From Haloplasma contractile (GTDB lineage: Bacteria; Bacillota_I; Bacilli_A; Haloplasmatales; Haloplasmataceae): a stretch of DNA of 64,000 nucleotides. Made by a program: the position numbers and the translations under genes. Shown here piece by piece: positions 45,007 through 53,430 of this stretch (the stretch's first letter is position 1; each line of letters opens with the position of its first letter). Below the pieces are notes generated by a model. It searched no databases. It saw only the letters and a program-made list of their open reading frames with translations, and was not told the DNA's origin. The DNA lies in contig JAENYC010000001.1 of NCBI GenBank assembly GCA_016841945.1, forward strand, positions 218,274 to 282,273. The letters are read 5' to 3'.

Positions 45007-46001
45007 CGTTTATCACCTACTGTTACGCGAGGGTCAAGTAAGACATAGATTAAATCTGTTACTAAAATTGCTAATATAGTAAATCCTGAAAGTAATAACA
45101 TAATTCCCATCATGAGCGGATAATCATTCATATTGTTCGCTTCTAAAAACAAAGTCCCCATACCATTCCAATTAAAGATTTGTTCAATAACAACCTGTCC
45201 ACCAATCAAACCACTAATACTCATCCCTAGTGATGTTACAATCGGCAACATAGAATTACGTAAAATATGTTTGTATCGAATAGTATTTTGTTTTAACCCC
45301 TTTGCTTTTGCGGTTAAAATAAAATCTTCATTAGTCACTGCAATTACCGCATTACGCGTACCTTGCGCATACCCAATGATACTTCCTACAGCCATACTTA
45401 AAACGGGTAATGCTGCATTTTGTGCTACATTTCGGAGTGAAGCAAAAGTCCATTCAAAATTAGAAACCATATTAGGGTCTGTATATGCAGGAAATATTTC
45501 ATATTCAAATCCTAAGTAGAAGGATAAAATTAAAGCAATGAAAAACGATGGTAAGGCTATCATAATAGTCGATGCATTGAGTAATACAGTATCTTGCCAT
45601 CGTCCCCTTTTCATTGCGGCAATTACGCCAAACATAATACCTATAATTAAACCAATAAGCATCGTACTAACCGAAAGTACAAGTGTCCATGGTAAACGGT
45701 CAATAATTAAATCTGCAACGGCTGGAGAACCTGATCTAAATGACATACCCAAATCACCATGGGTCAATCCTTCTAGATAATTCAAGTATTGTTGCCAAGG
45801 TGACACATCAAATCCATATTGTTCTCTAGTTGCTTGTTTAATAATTTCATACTCTATTTCACTCATATTACCTTGCGGAGGATAATAACGTTCTGCAGGG
45901 TCTTCAACACCGATGCGAGGGATGAAAAAGTTTAACGTTATTACAACCGCAAACACAAATACAGAATATAAAATGCGTTTTATCACATAACTCTTTTTCA
46001 T
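45003..46001 (-). CDS. oppB: Oligopeptide ABC transporter permease OppB-like
   Basis: 332 residues, six membrane helices; EAA loop TAKAKGLKQNTIRYKHILRN, and the N-terminal RIGVEDPAERYYPPQGNMS loop outside the membrane. Pairs with OppC as the transmembrane channel. ATG 46001 sits 9 bases after the oppA stop region and overlaps oppC by 4 bases. Confidence 0.93.
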   Translation of the reverse strand: MKKSYVIKRILYSVFVFAVVITLNFFIPRIGVEDPAERYYPPQGNMSEIEYEIIKQATREQYGFDVSPWQQYLNYLEGLTHGDLGMSFRSGSPAVADLIIDRLPWTLVLSVSTMLIGLIIGIMFGVIAAMKRGRWQDTVLLNASTIMIALPSFFIALILSFYLGFEYEIFPAYTDPNMVSNFEWTFASLRNVAQNAALPVLSMAVGSIIGYAQGTRNAVIAVTNEDFILTAKAKGLKQNTIRYKHILRNSMLPIVTSLGMSISGLIGGQVVIEQIFNWNGMGTLFLEANNMNDYPLMMGIMLLLSGFTILAILVTDLIYVLLDPRVTVGDKR

Positions 46002-46009
46002 TTTTTCAC

Positions 46010-47869
46010 CTACTCGCTTTCAACCTTAGTTAAATTTTGTAAAGTCGAATCGTTTAAGACAGTAGCACCTTCAACAACTACATAACCCGTAAAACGATCT
46101 GTACGCGCTACTGAAATGATATTCGACGTATAAAGTGGTATTTTATAATATTCATCTGCCAACATCGGTTGGATTTCCTTAATTAAATTGTATTTAGTAT
46201 TTAAATTCAATGTAAAGCGCATTTCATTTATTTTATCATTAAGATTTTCATTTTCCAGTCGACCGTAATTTGATGTCCGTCCTAATGTTTGGAAGTGCGC
46301 AGGATACATAATATCAACGTTAGAAATCGAGAATATAACACCTTGCAATGTCATGTCAAAGCGACTGGTATATAAATAGGTTGATTCTGGTTGAGCTCCT
46401 TTGGCTGCGTAATTCACATCAATTCCAATCTTTTCAAACTGTATTTCCAAATATGAAATTACATCTTGTTCACCTGGATGACCTAAAATATTGTAAGATA
46501 TTCGTTCTCCATCAAGCATACGATATCCATCACTATCTTTATTAGGTACAATGGTATCCAAAATCTCATTTGCTAAATCAATGCGTGTTTCATAATCAGT
46601 TGGTAAACTATCAGCATTTGGGTTAAAAAAATCAACTAGTGATTTTCTCATTAATCCCGAGCTTGCCTTAATACCAGCACCATTTAAAACATTCTCTATT
46701 AAGTCATCTTGATTTACCGCTAACGCGATTGCCTTCCGGAAGTTTTTATCCCTTAATAAATCCCGTTGTGCATTACGTTCACTAGAGACAGGATTCACGT
46801 TAAGCACTAATGTCTGTATAAAGGTACCTGGCGCATTTGAAATAAAGATATCATCTTCTTTTTCAAAAAGTCGTAAATAATTAGAACTAACCGAAGTATC
46901 CAATACATCAATATGTCCTTTTAATAATGCGTAAATTGCAACATTTATCTCTTGATAAAGAATATAATTTATCCTTTCCACATTGTAGAGTGGACTTCCA
47001 TCTTCCTTAGTCAAATGATAATCATCTCGACGATGCAATATAATTTGTTGACTACTTGATTGTTGTGTATCAAGAACGTATTGTCCACTACCAACAGGAT
47101 TTTTATATCTGTACAATGTCTCTTCAGTGGGTTCTGCACTATTCAATTGGTTTTCAGGAGTTACAACTGGTTCCCAAATGTGTTCTGGCAAAATTAAAAC
47201 TGACGTAAAGAGTGGCATCACTGAACCAAGCACTTTATTAACATGCATATAAATCACTGTATCTTTATCTTCTTCAGCGATGTCATAACCTTGTTCCAAA
47301 GCACCATTTTCATAAGTAAATAACCCTTGTTTTGTCATGACTCCGTTTGTATATTTATGTCTTAAATCACTAGTCCACGCCAAAGCACCTGCATGGTTTG
47401 ACAGTAAATTATTCGTTGCAATGTCAAATGTATAATAAATATCATCAACCGTCAATGGCTCTCCATCACTCCATGTAATATTATCGTGAATGATGATTTT
47501 TACAGCTAAATATTCATGACTCGAATCGCTATAAATTTCTTCTAAGCAATCATAATCAATCGCCCCTTCTTCTGTGACGATGGGTTCACCATCATCATCA
47601 ACATAGTACCATTCTTTACCAATAACAGGATCAAAATCCCCAGTTTCTTCATCATAACTAAACAATGTATTATAAAGCATTCCTGCAATCGTAGGTGCAA
47701 TTCCTGAACGTGATAACCACGGCATAAACGCAGTCGGGAAGGACGTTTGTACAGAGCCAACATAAAGCATATTGTCATCTGGACGGCGCTCTATCTTTTG
47801 ATTGCTACATGCTGTCAAAACTAAAACAAAAATGCTCATAAAAAGCATGAGCCCAATTTTTTTTACCAT
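46010..47869 (-). CDS. oppA: Peptide-binding lipoprotein OppA-like (SBP family 5)
   Basis: 619 residues from ATG 47869 (GAGGTGAG, 4 to 5 bases). Lipoprotein signal ending LVLTACSNQ; family 5 solute-binding features DGEPLTVDDIYYTFDIA, NPVGSGQYVLDTQ, DKNFRKAIALAVNQDDLI and ADEYYKIPLYTSN. Captures peptides outside the cell and hands them to OppBC. A hairpin at 47912-47952 lies between it and the upstream lipoprotein gene. Confidence 0.92.
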   Translation of the reverse strand: MVKKIGLMLFMSIFVLVLTACSNQKIERRPDDNMLYVGSVQTSFPTAFMPWLSRSGIAPTIAGMLYNTLFSYDEETGDFDPVIGKEWYYVDDDGEPIVTEEGAIDYDCLEEIYSDSSHEYLAVKIIIHDNITWSDGEPLTVDDIYYTFDIATNNLLSNHAGALAWTSDLRHKYTNGVMTKQGLFTYENGALEQGYDIAEEDKDTVIYMHVNKVLGSVMPLFTSVLILPEHIWEPVVTPENQLNSAEPTEETLYRYKNPVGSGQYVLDTQQSSSQQIILHRRDDYHLTKEDGSPLYNVERINYILYQEINVAIYALLKGHIDVLDTSVSSNYLRLFEKEDDIFISNAPGTFIQTLVLNVNPVSSERNAQRDLLRDKNFRKAIALAVNQDDLIENVLNGAGIKASSGLMRKSLVDFFNPNADSLPTDYETRIDLANEILDTIVPNKDSDGYRMLDGERISYNILGHPGEQDVISYLEIQFEKIGIDVNYAAKGAQPESTYLYTSRFDMTLQGVIFSISNVDIMYPAHFQTLGRTSNYGRLENENLNDKINEMRFTLNLNTKYNLIKEIQPMLADEYYKIPLYTSNIISVARTDRFTGYVVVEGATVLNDSTLQNLTKVESE

Positions 47870-47911
47870 AATTCTCACCTCTTTCTAGTAATGTTAACTG
47901 AGTAAACATGG

Positions 47912-47952
47912 TATTTGCTGAAACGGCAAGAAAAACTTGCCGTTTCAAATAC
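47912..47952 (-). promoter_or_regulatory. Intercistronic hairpin between lipoprotein gene and oppA
   Basis: 11-bp stem GAAACGGCAAG/CTTGCCGTTTC extended by TATTTG/CAAATA, without a following T-run. Probably an mRNA stabiliser, processing site or weak terminator setting the relative level of OppA. Confidence 0.5.
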
Positions 47953-47958
47953 TAGTAA

Positions 47959-49326
47959 TTACTTTGTTAACATGAAACTAAAATCAGTTCCATTCACTTC
48001 AATTGTCATATTTAATCCGGTTGACCATATTGCACCGACACTACTATTAGACTCTGATGAGGTTAGTGTTAATATATAGGCCATTGGGCCAGCAGTAATA
48101 CTAAATGTACCATTTTCACTTACTAGTTGTTCATTATTGTTATTTTCATTGACAATTAGTAATTCATAAGTACCTTCAGGATTTAGTACTAATGTAGCAA
48201 GATAACCTTCTTCAGACATTGTATGTCCAGAGAAAGTACCTTGAATATCTTCGTCGTAGAACAACCATTCCACATTAGTGACGGTTTCAGAAAGATCAAA
48301 TACGACATTAATCATATAATTCTCTCGTGTGCCAACTACTGGTGTTGCACCGTCCTCATTTGAGGTAAAGGTGATTGCTGTATCATTTACTTCAAAAGTA
48401 CCTGTATCAACATAGCTTCCATCTCCATCATCAGACGTAAAAGTGTAGCCACCAAAATAATCGAATTCAAGCGTTGCTGTTGCTTCATAATCATCACCAC
48501 TTGCATACGCATACCATACACCAGCGTATTCCGATGTAGTTGCCACTCTTAAAAGGTGTTCACTACGTTCTGTACTAGCGGTTAATTTAACCATCATTTC
48601 AAGTCCGCCATCATCAGTAATTGAACCATATAACTCTGCTTCATCATCTGGTTTTAAACCAATGATGTCATTATAAACTCTAAAATAACCTGACTCTTCA
48701 TATTCTATTATGTCCTCACCATCTTCATAACGACTGACATAATGATAACGTGCACCTGGTTCTAAAGTTAAAATAGTTTCATAATTTTCATTACCTTCAG
48801 TATGAAACCCTAGATAGGTGTTATAATACTCTTCATAAACCATTTTATCCGCGATTAAATGATGAATGATGTTGGGATTTTCTTCATCTTCTACCTCATA
48901 CATTATGTTAGATGAACCATAAGGCAGTGTAGAACGGAAAATTAAATTGTGTCCATTCCTTTCAAATGTAGCAGTTTTAGATTGTTCAGGTGTTGAATCA
49001 TGATAAATAAACATATACGTTCCATCTAATTCGTGTACAGTTCCACTACCACGGTCTTGTAAAAAATCACGTGATGGAGAAAGTATAAAATTATTTTCTT
49101 CATCGATTTTTAAATAAAAGGTTAATGCCATACCTAAATCAGTTATATCAATCGCATATTCTCCAGAAAGTTCAAATTCTTCATCAGGAATTTGTACTTC
49201 TCCATTATTTTCTGTATTAGTGGTTTGAGTCGTACCTTCATTATCATCATTACCATTAGAAGAGCGACAAGCACTCAAAGTAAACGTAAACAAAATAATC
49301 AATATAACCGTAAAACTTTTTCTCAT
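47959..49326 (-). CDS. Lipoprotein with repeated beta-rich domain, in the Opp operon
   Basis: 455 residues; signal with lipobox TLSACRSS, then a Ser/Asn/Thr-rich linker (GNDDNEGTTQTTNTENNG). The rest has about four copies of a beta domain of the type SEYAGVWYAYASGDDYEA..GTFEVNDTAITFTSNEDGA, also found in the collagen-like lipoprotein at 50149. Surface-anchored; possibly binds peptides or cell-wall/extracellular material for the Opp system. No named family recognised. Confidence 0.65.
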   Translation of the reverse strand: MRKSFTVILIILFTFTLSACRSSNGNDDNEGTTQTTNTENNGEVQIPDEEFELSGEYAIDITDLGMALTFYLKIDEENNFILSPSRDFLQDRGSGTVHELDGTYMFIYHDSTPEQSKTATFERNGHNLIFRSTLPYGSSNIMYEVEDEENPNIIHHLIADKMVYEEYYNTYLGFHTEGNENYETILTLEPGARYHYVSRYEDGEDIIEYEESGYFRVYNDIIGLKPDDEAELYGSITDDGGLEMMVKLTASTERSEHLLRVATTSEYAGVWYAYASGDDYEATATLEFDYFGGYTFTSDDGDGSYVDTGTFEVNDTAITFTSNEDGATPVVGTRENYMINVVFDLSETVTNVEWLFYDEDIQGTFSGHTMSEEGYLATLVLNPEGTYELLIVNENNNNEQLVSENGTFSITAGPMAYILTLTSSESNSSVGAIWSTGLNMTIEVNGTDFSFMLTK

Positions 49327-49363
49327 ATAATCACTCCCAACCTTTTTTTAAAATTAAACTTAA

Positions 49364-50032
49364 TTAATAAGGATACTGCAGTTTTCTACCAAATCCTTCA
49401 CGTGATGCAGAATTGTCATATACCTCTTCTATATGAAAGATATACGCAGGATACTTTAACCAACGACTTTTATCAGGACGATGATAGACATCATGTTGAG
49501 CATTAATAAATTGTTGATAGATTTCACGTTTCCCCGAATCATTTTCATCATATATTTCCATTTTACCACGAAGTTCATAAGAAATCATTGGTGGTTGATA
49601 AAATAAAAGTGTCGCTTCTGGATTTACCTTATAGTTTTCATAACTATGTTTTTTAGCCATTTCCAAACTTGCTAATTTTGTAAAATCAATACGATGATGA
49701 ACATCAGGATTATATATTTGTTCAATTAATAACTTTAAACCACGCTCACTATATGCTTTATCATCACCATCGTAAGAATCAATGTGTTTAAGATAAGCCT
49801 CAAGTATTTCTTCTAAATATTCTTCTTTTGGAATAAACCCTACACCTTTAATACTAGCATTTAAACCAGCAGGGCCATTGGATATAAATCCTGGGTCATG
49901 TGAACAAAAGCTTAAAAAGACTTTTTCTTTCGTCATTTCCTCGCCTTCATTTAAACGTTTAACTGTGTTCGCACGAGTATTAAACGCCCATTTAAAAAAC
50001 GATTCTGCAGTTTTTAATTTTTCTTCATTCAT
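49364..50032 (-). CDS. Cytoplasmic protein, possibly pyridoxamine-5'-phosphate-oxidase-like
   Basis: 222 residues from ATG 50032 (GGAGG, 8 bases). No signal peptide. The segment EATLLFYQPPMISYELRGKMEIY, here LLFYQPPMISYELRGKMEIY, and the tail YPAYIFHIEEVYDNSASREG suggest the split-barrel flavin-binding fold, but the N-terminal half is unusual (SFCSHDPGFISNGPAGLNAS). It is embedded in the lipoprotein/Opp operon, where a soluble enzyme is unexpected. Fold assignment tentative. Confidence 0.5.
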   Translation of the reverse strand: MNEEKLKTAESFFKWAFNTRANTVKRLNEGEEMTKEKVFLSFCSHDPGFISNGPAGLNASIKGVGFIPKEEYLEEILEAYLKHIDSYDGDDKAYSERGLKLLIEQIYNPDVHHRIDFTKLASLEMAKKHSYENYKVNPEATLLFYQPPMISYELRGKMEIYDENDSGKREIYQQFINAQHDVYHRPDKSRWLKYPAYIFHIEEVYDNSASREGFGRKLQYPY

Positions 50033-50085
50033 ATAATATACCTCCAAATAATCTAATTTTTATTTCACCATAAAAGAGGTTTATA

Positions 50086-50120
50086 GAAAATGGCAAAACG
50101 AAATATGTTTTGCCATTTTC
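50086..50120 (-). promoter_or_regulatory. Intercistronic 14-bp hairpin in the lipoprotein/Opp operon
   Basis: Perfect stem GAAAATGGCAAAAC/GTTTTGCCATTTTC with a 7-base loop, between the collagen-like lipoprotein gene and the gene at 50032. Only a short T stretch follows, so partial termination or processing is more likely than full termination. Confidence 0.5.
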
Positions 50121-50148
50121 ACCCCTCCCCATTTTTATTTCATACTTA

Positions 50149-51195
50149 CTATACTGGATCTTGTTCTAATACTAATGTAATTTCCGAACGAATACCCATC
50201 ATGACAGATACGATAAAATCTGCCGTTACTTCACCAGCTTCAATCGTACCTGTTTGAGTATCAGTTGGATCACCTTCTATCGCAAATGTTATAACGGTTC
50301 CATCAACACTATACGTACCATTTTCATAAACCGTATCAGAATCGCTATCAGGTACTGCCATGTAATAGTACTCACCCATATGATTTAAGAAAAGTGTCGC
50401 ATCTACATCTACCATACCTGATAAAGTTACCGAATAAACACCAGCATAATCTGATGTCGTTGTAAAGGTAAGAGTTGATTCAGTACGGCTTGGTGCCATT
50501 TGTGAAGGCTTCACACCTATAGTAATTGTGTCATCATCATTCAATTGACCTTCTATTGTTTCTCCTCCATCAGGTGTAATCGTTATTTTTTCGTTGATTA
50601 AATCGAGTTCATACGTGCCTGTTTCAACAAAATCATAAACTTCATCACCCATTATAAAATAACTTTCTATTTCATAATTAAAATCTTCCTTCAACTCTAG
50701 TGTATACATATAATTAATTGTTCCACCCATTCCAGTGGTTTCATGTCCACCACCATAGATTCCATAGTAATCCTCATATGGATTTTCAACATAAATAGTA
50801 ACAGATTCCAAAATATAATCATCGGTTACTGGTGTTTCATATGTATCATCCACATATATGGCGGTAAAAGGAAAATCACTAAATGGTTGCCCCTTCATGA
50901 ACTCCAGTTCTTCAGTTCTGTCTGGAAGTACAACTGTTATAGTCACCACTAAATCACCCGTAGCTAAATCAACTACCCATTGACTAACATCATCTGTGTA
51001 ACCAGGAAATTCATTCACATACAAATCATATGCGCTTAATCCTGCAGCACCATCTTCTCCATCAACACCATCTTCTCCTGCAGGACCAGCTGGACCAGCA
51101 GGGCCTTGAGGGCCTTCAATTACTTCACTATCACAACCAGTAATTAATGATAATGTTGTTACAAAAAGTAAAATAAATAATAATTTTTTTAACAT
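50149..51195 (-). CDS. Collagen-like-triplet lipoprotein, first gene of the Opp operon
   Basis: 348 residues; lipobox SLITGCDSE. Directly after it come Gly-X-Y triplets GPQGPAGPAGPAGEDGVDGE and further GEDGAAG, about ten in all, a short collagen-like stalk. Then an alpha/beta segment and two copies of the beta domain shared with the lipoprotein at 47959 (TSDYAGVYSVTLSG..GTYSVDGTVITFAIEGD). Likely a trimeric surface stalk. The SD GGGAGG lies 34 bases before ATG 51195 with a hairpin between them. Confidence 0.7.
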   Translation of the reverse strand: MLKKLLFILLFVTTLSLITGCDSEVIEGPQGPAGPAGPAGEDGVDGEDGAAGLSAYDLYVNEFPGYTDDVSQWVVDLATGDLVVTITVVLPDRTEELEFMKGQPFSDFPFTAIYVDDTYETPVTDDYILESVTIYVENPYEDYYGIYGGGHETTGMGGTINYMYTLELKEDFNYEIESYFIMGDEVYDFVETGTYELDLINEKITITPDGGETIEGQLNDDDTITIGVKPSQMAPSRTESTLTFTTTSDYAGVYSVTLSGMVDVDATLFLNHMGEYYYMAVPDSDSDTVYENGTYSVDGTVITFAIEGDPTDTQTGTIEAGEVTADFIVSVMMGIRSEITLVLEQDPV

Positions 51196-51203
51196 TTTTT
51201 TTC

Positions 51204-51223
51204 GATACTACAAAAGCAGTATC
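51204..51223 (-). promoter_or_regulatory. Hairpin between SD and start codon of collagen-like lipoprotein
   Basis: 8-bp stem GATACTGC-TTTT-GTAGTATC lies between GGGAGG (51230-51235) and ATG 51195. When folded it would shorten the SD-to-start distance from 34 to about 14 bases. Confidence 0.4.
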
Positions 51224-51312
51224 TCAAACCTCCCTCTCTTTAAAATTTATGAGTCATGCATATATTCTACTAGATTTTTTACCTTATCTAATCCAAATTT
51301 ATTTTTACTAAA

Positions 51313-51353
51313 ATTATAACATGTTGATGTGTCATATATTGTCATAATTTGTC
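51313..51353 (-). promoter_or_regulatory. Promoter region with three 10-base-phased direct repeats
   Basis: On the plus strand TGTC recurs at 51330, 51340 and 51350, each followed by an AT-rich 6-mer; on the minus strand these are GACA repeats covering the -35 position of a TATAAT at 51313-51318. No good -35 hexamer is present. The pattern suggests an activator binding one face of the helix in front of the lipoprotein/Opp operon. Confidence 0.45.
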
Positions 51354-51511
51354 GAATGATACATATTTATAATCTTAACTTAATAAACCACTGTGTTTAT
51401 AATGATCTACTTTATTTAATAAAAAGATGTTAATAAGACCATTTTTTGTCTATTAACACCTTACCATTTTAATTACACTACATATTCATTGTCACGATGT
51501 TTTCAATATTA

Positions 51512-51612
51512 TTATATCGGATTGGTAGTTTTAGTATTACTTTTATTTCTCTCCTGCATTGCAGGTGGTTTATTGTTTCGCATGCTTTGCGAGTTCAACA
51601 GGCTAAAGCTCA
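51512..51612 (-). repeat. Cluster of small hairpins, possible interspersed palindromic repeat (or 33-codon ORF)
   Basis: A locally GC-richer stretch with short inverted repeats CCTGC-ATT-GCAGG and TCGCA-TGCTT-TGCGA and a weaker GGCT/AGCT pair, in otherwise very AT-rich DNA. On the minus strand an ATG at 51612 opens 33 codons (MSFSLLNSQSMRNNKPPAMQ...), but I see no ribosome binding site directly before it. A REP-like mobile palindrome or IS-end remnant is my preferred reading. Confidence 0.35.
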
Positions 51613-51618
51613 TAAAAT

Positions 51619-51655
51619 AAAAAAGTTAGAATTATATTACATTTCTAACTTTTTT
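51619..51655 (-). terminator. Intrinsic terminator after 471-aa gene
   Basis: Hairpin AAAAAGTTAGAA/TTCTAACTTTTT with an 11-base loop just after the stop at 51667 on the minus strand. Confidence 0.8.
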
Positions 51656-51666
51656 ATTTTATATAA

Positions 51667-53082
51667 TTAATTCTCTTTCTTCTTTTTGAACAAAATAGCC
51701 CGATCCCAGATAACATCATAAGGTGCTGGACCAATTAAAGTTTTTTGATTTAAATAAAGTCTAAATCCTATAAATGCATCTTGATAATTATCAACGCCGT
51801 AACATGATCCTTTTGGATTCCCTCTACTATATGGAATTATTGCTTCACAATCTCCACTGCTTTTTCTTGACATTTTAAATACATAGTAATCATCCGATTT
51901 ACAACTATTATTTGAAAAATACTCATCTGCTGAACTATGACAATTTGGTGAGTATATCACACTTACACCATTTAATTTCTCTGCACCATAGAAACTAGCG
52001 TTATAATATATTGCTTTTCCAGTTTTAGTATGATTTACACCATATAGAATAACAAAATCATCATCTGATGTTAATTTAAAATGATTCGTTTTTAAATATA
52101 AGGCATCTCTACTTTCACCTAATACATTTTCATCTTGTATCATTGCCTCATAGCTTTCCATTACCCAAAGATTAGTATTAAGATCAATCGCTTCATATTC
52201 TTTACTCTCATATTTTTTAAGAATTTTATATCTTAAATAATTTAAATCATCCCTTGCATTAGGAAGAATATTAAATTCTGTTTTGCAAGTTTCTCGTTTT
52301 TTTAATTCAGGAATTGGCCAAGGATAATTTTTATCCATAGGTTTCTTAGGAGTTATACGAAGAACATGCCAGTATTTATTCAAATTTTCTAAATACTCTT
52401 GTCCTATATCTGGGTTTTCCCATATTGCTGCTCTCATAAGTATAGTAAAGGTATCTTTACCTTTTTCAAGTCCCATATTGACAAGTCCACTAGGAATATT
52501 ATCATTATTTATAATATCCGAACTATATCCTGCATGAATTAAAAACTGACGTAATTGATGATTGATGCATTGATCAGCAGTTGTAATCATAATTGTATTA
52601 CTGTCAAATGGATATCCCTGTTTTCCATCAGGTGTGTTTTCAGTCTTAATATTATAATTATTTATTGTATCACCTAGGCTTCCAAAAATCATATGATATT
52701 TTCCTGTATGACAATTACCAATCGTAGTCGCATCATGATAGTCTTTTCCCAATTTGTTTTTTACGAATACAAGGAAACTTCTAAAGCTATAATAATAAGC
52801 CTTAGGTGGTGTTTTCCCAATTAATACAATGGCTTCATCTGGACGTAATTTATATATAAGTCCCTCTTCAATAAAATCTATTTTAGATTCTTGATTGGGA
52901 GCGGATGGTAGAAACGCGACAGCATATGGTGCACCAGCATTATTTCCTAATGCTGTATTCACTATACCTTTACTACAATATTTTAAAATATCTATGTATC
53001 TAAGTTCTCCTTTTTGTACGATAAAACCTTGATGTTCTAATGTTTTAATGAATTTTACTATTTTATCATTTGTATCCATCAT
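51667..53082 (-). CDS. Unrecognised 471-aa soluble protein
   Basis: No signal peptide and no long hydrophobic segment. Recognisable landmarks only: GKTPPKAYYYSFRSFLVFVK near residue 90, FIGFRLYLNQKTLIGPAPYD near the C-terminus, and several Cys/His (YSPNCHSS, NCHTGKYH). The text reads like a compact enzyme, but I can name no family. Start ATG 53082 or 53079 behind GAGGTGAA. Single gene between terminators, with the patatin gene upstream on the same strand about 350 bases away. Confidence 0.6.
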   Translation of the reverse strand: MMDTNDKIVKFIKTLEHQGFIVQKGELRYIDILKYCSKGIVNTALGNNAGAPYAVAFLPSAPNQESKIDFIEEGLIYKLRPDEAIVLIGKTPPKAYYYSFRSFLVFVKNKLGKDYHDATTIGNCHTGKYHMIFGSLGDTINNYNIKTENTPDGKQGYPFDSNTIMITTADQCINHQLRQFLIHAGYSSDIINNDNIPSGLVNMGLEKGKDTFTILMRAAIWENPDIGQEYLENLNKYWHVLRITPKKPMDKNYPWPIPELKKRETCKTEFNILPNARDDLNYLRYKILKKYESKEYEAIDLNTNLWVMESYEAMIQDENVLGESRDALYLKTNHFKLTSDDDFVILYGVNHTKTGKAIYYNASFYGAEKLNGVSVIYSPNCHSSADEYFSNNSCKSDDYYVFKMSRKSSGDCEAIIPYSRGNPKGSCYGVDNYQDAFIGFRLYLNQKTLIGPAPYDVIWDRAILFKKKKEN

Positions 53083-53430
53083 TTCACCTCTTTCTTTTTA
53101 TATATGTTATGAGAATGAAGTTGTAAAAAGTAAGTTAATTAATCTTAGTATTTATAAAAATCCATCTGTATCCACATAAAAAAAGATAGATGATTTTCTA
53201 TCTTTTTATACATAATACTTTATATATCGTCTATTTGATTGTACCATCATCATAATATAAATGACAATAACCTGTGAAATTAACCTATTCTTATACTGCA
53301 AGTTTCATATTTTAATATCTATTGTCAGAATTCAATTCATTATCAATATTATCGTAGAAATATGTAAAAGGATAAGTATTTATTCTTTACTCACCTCTAA
53401 TTCTACACTTTATCCTACTAATAAACGTAT
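53083..53430. other. Intergenic region, 348 bases
   Basis: Contains the terminator at 53179-53207 and otherwise AT-rich sequence. I see no supported small ORF, RNA or repeat in it. Confidence 0.5.
53179..53207 (-). terminator. Intrinsic terminator, probably for the patatin gene
   Basis: Hairpin AAAAAGATAGA/TCTATCTTTTT followed on the minus strand by a T-run, about 225 bases beyond the patatin stop. Confidence 0.65.
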
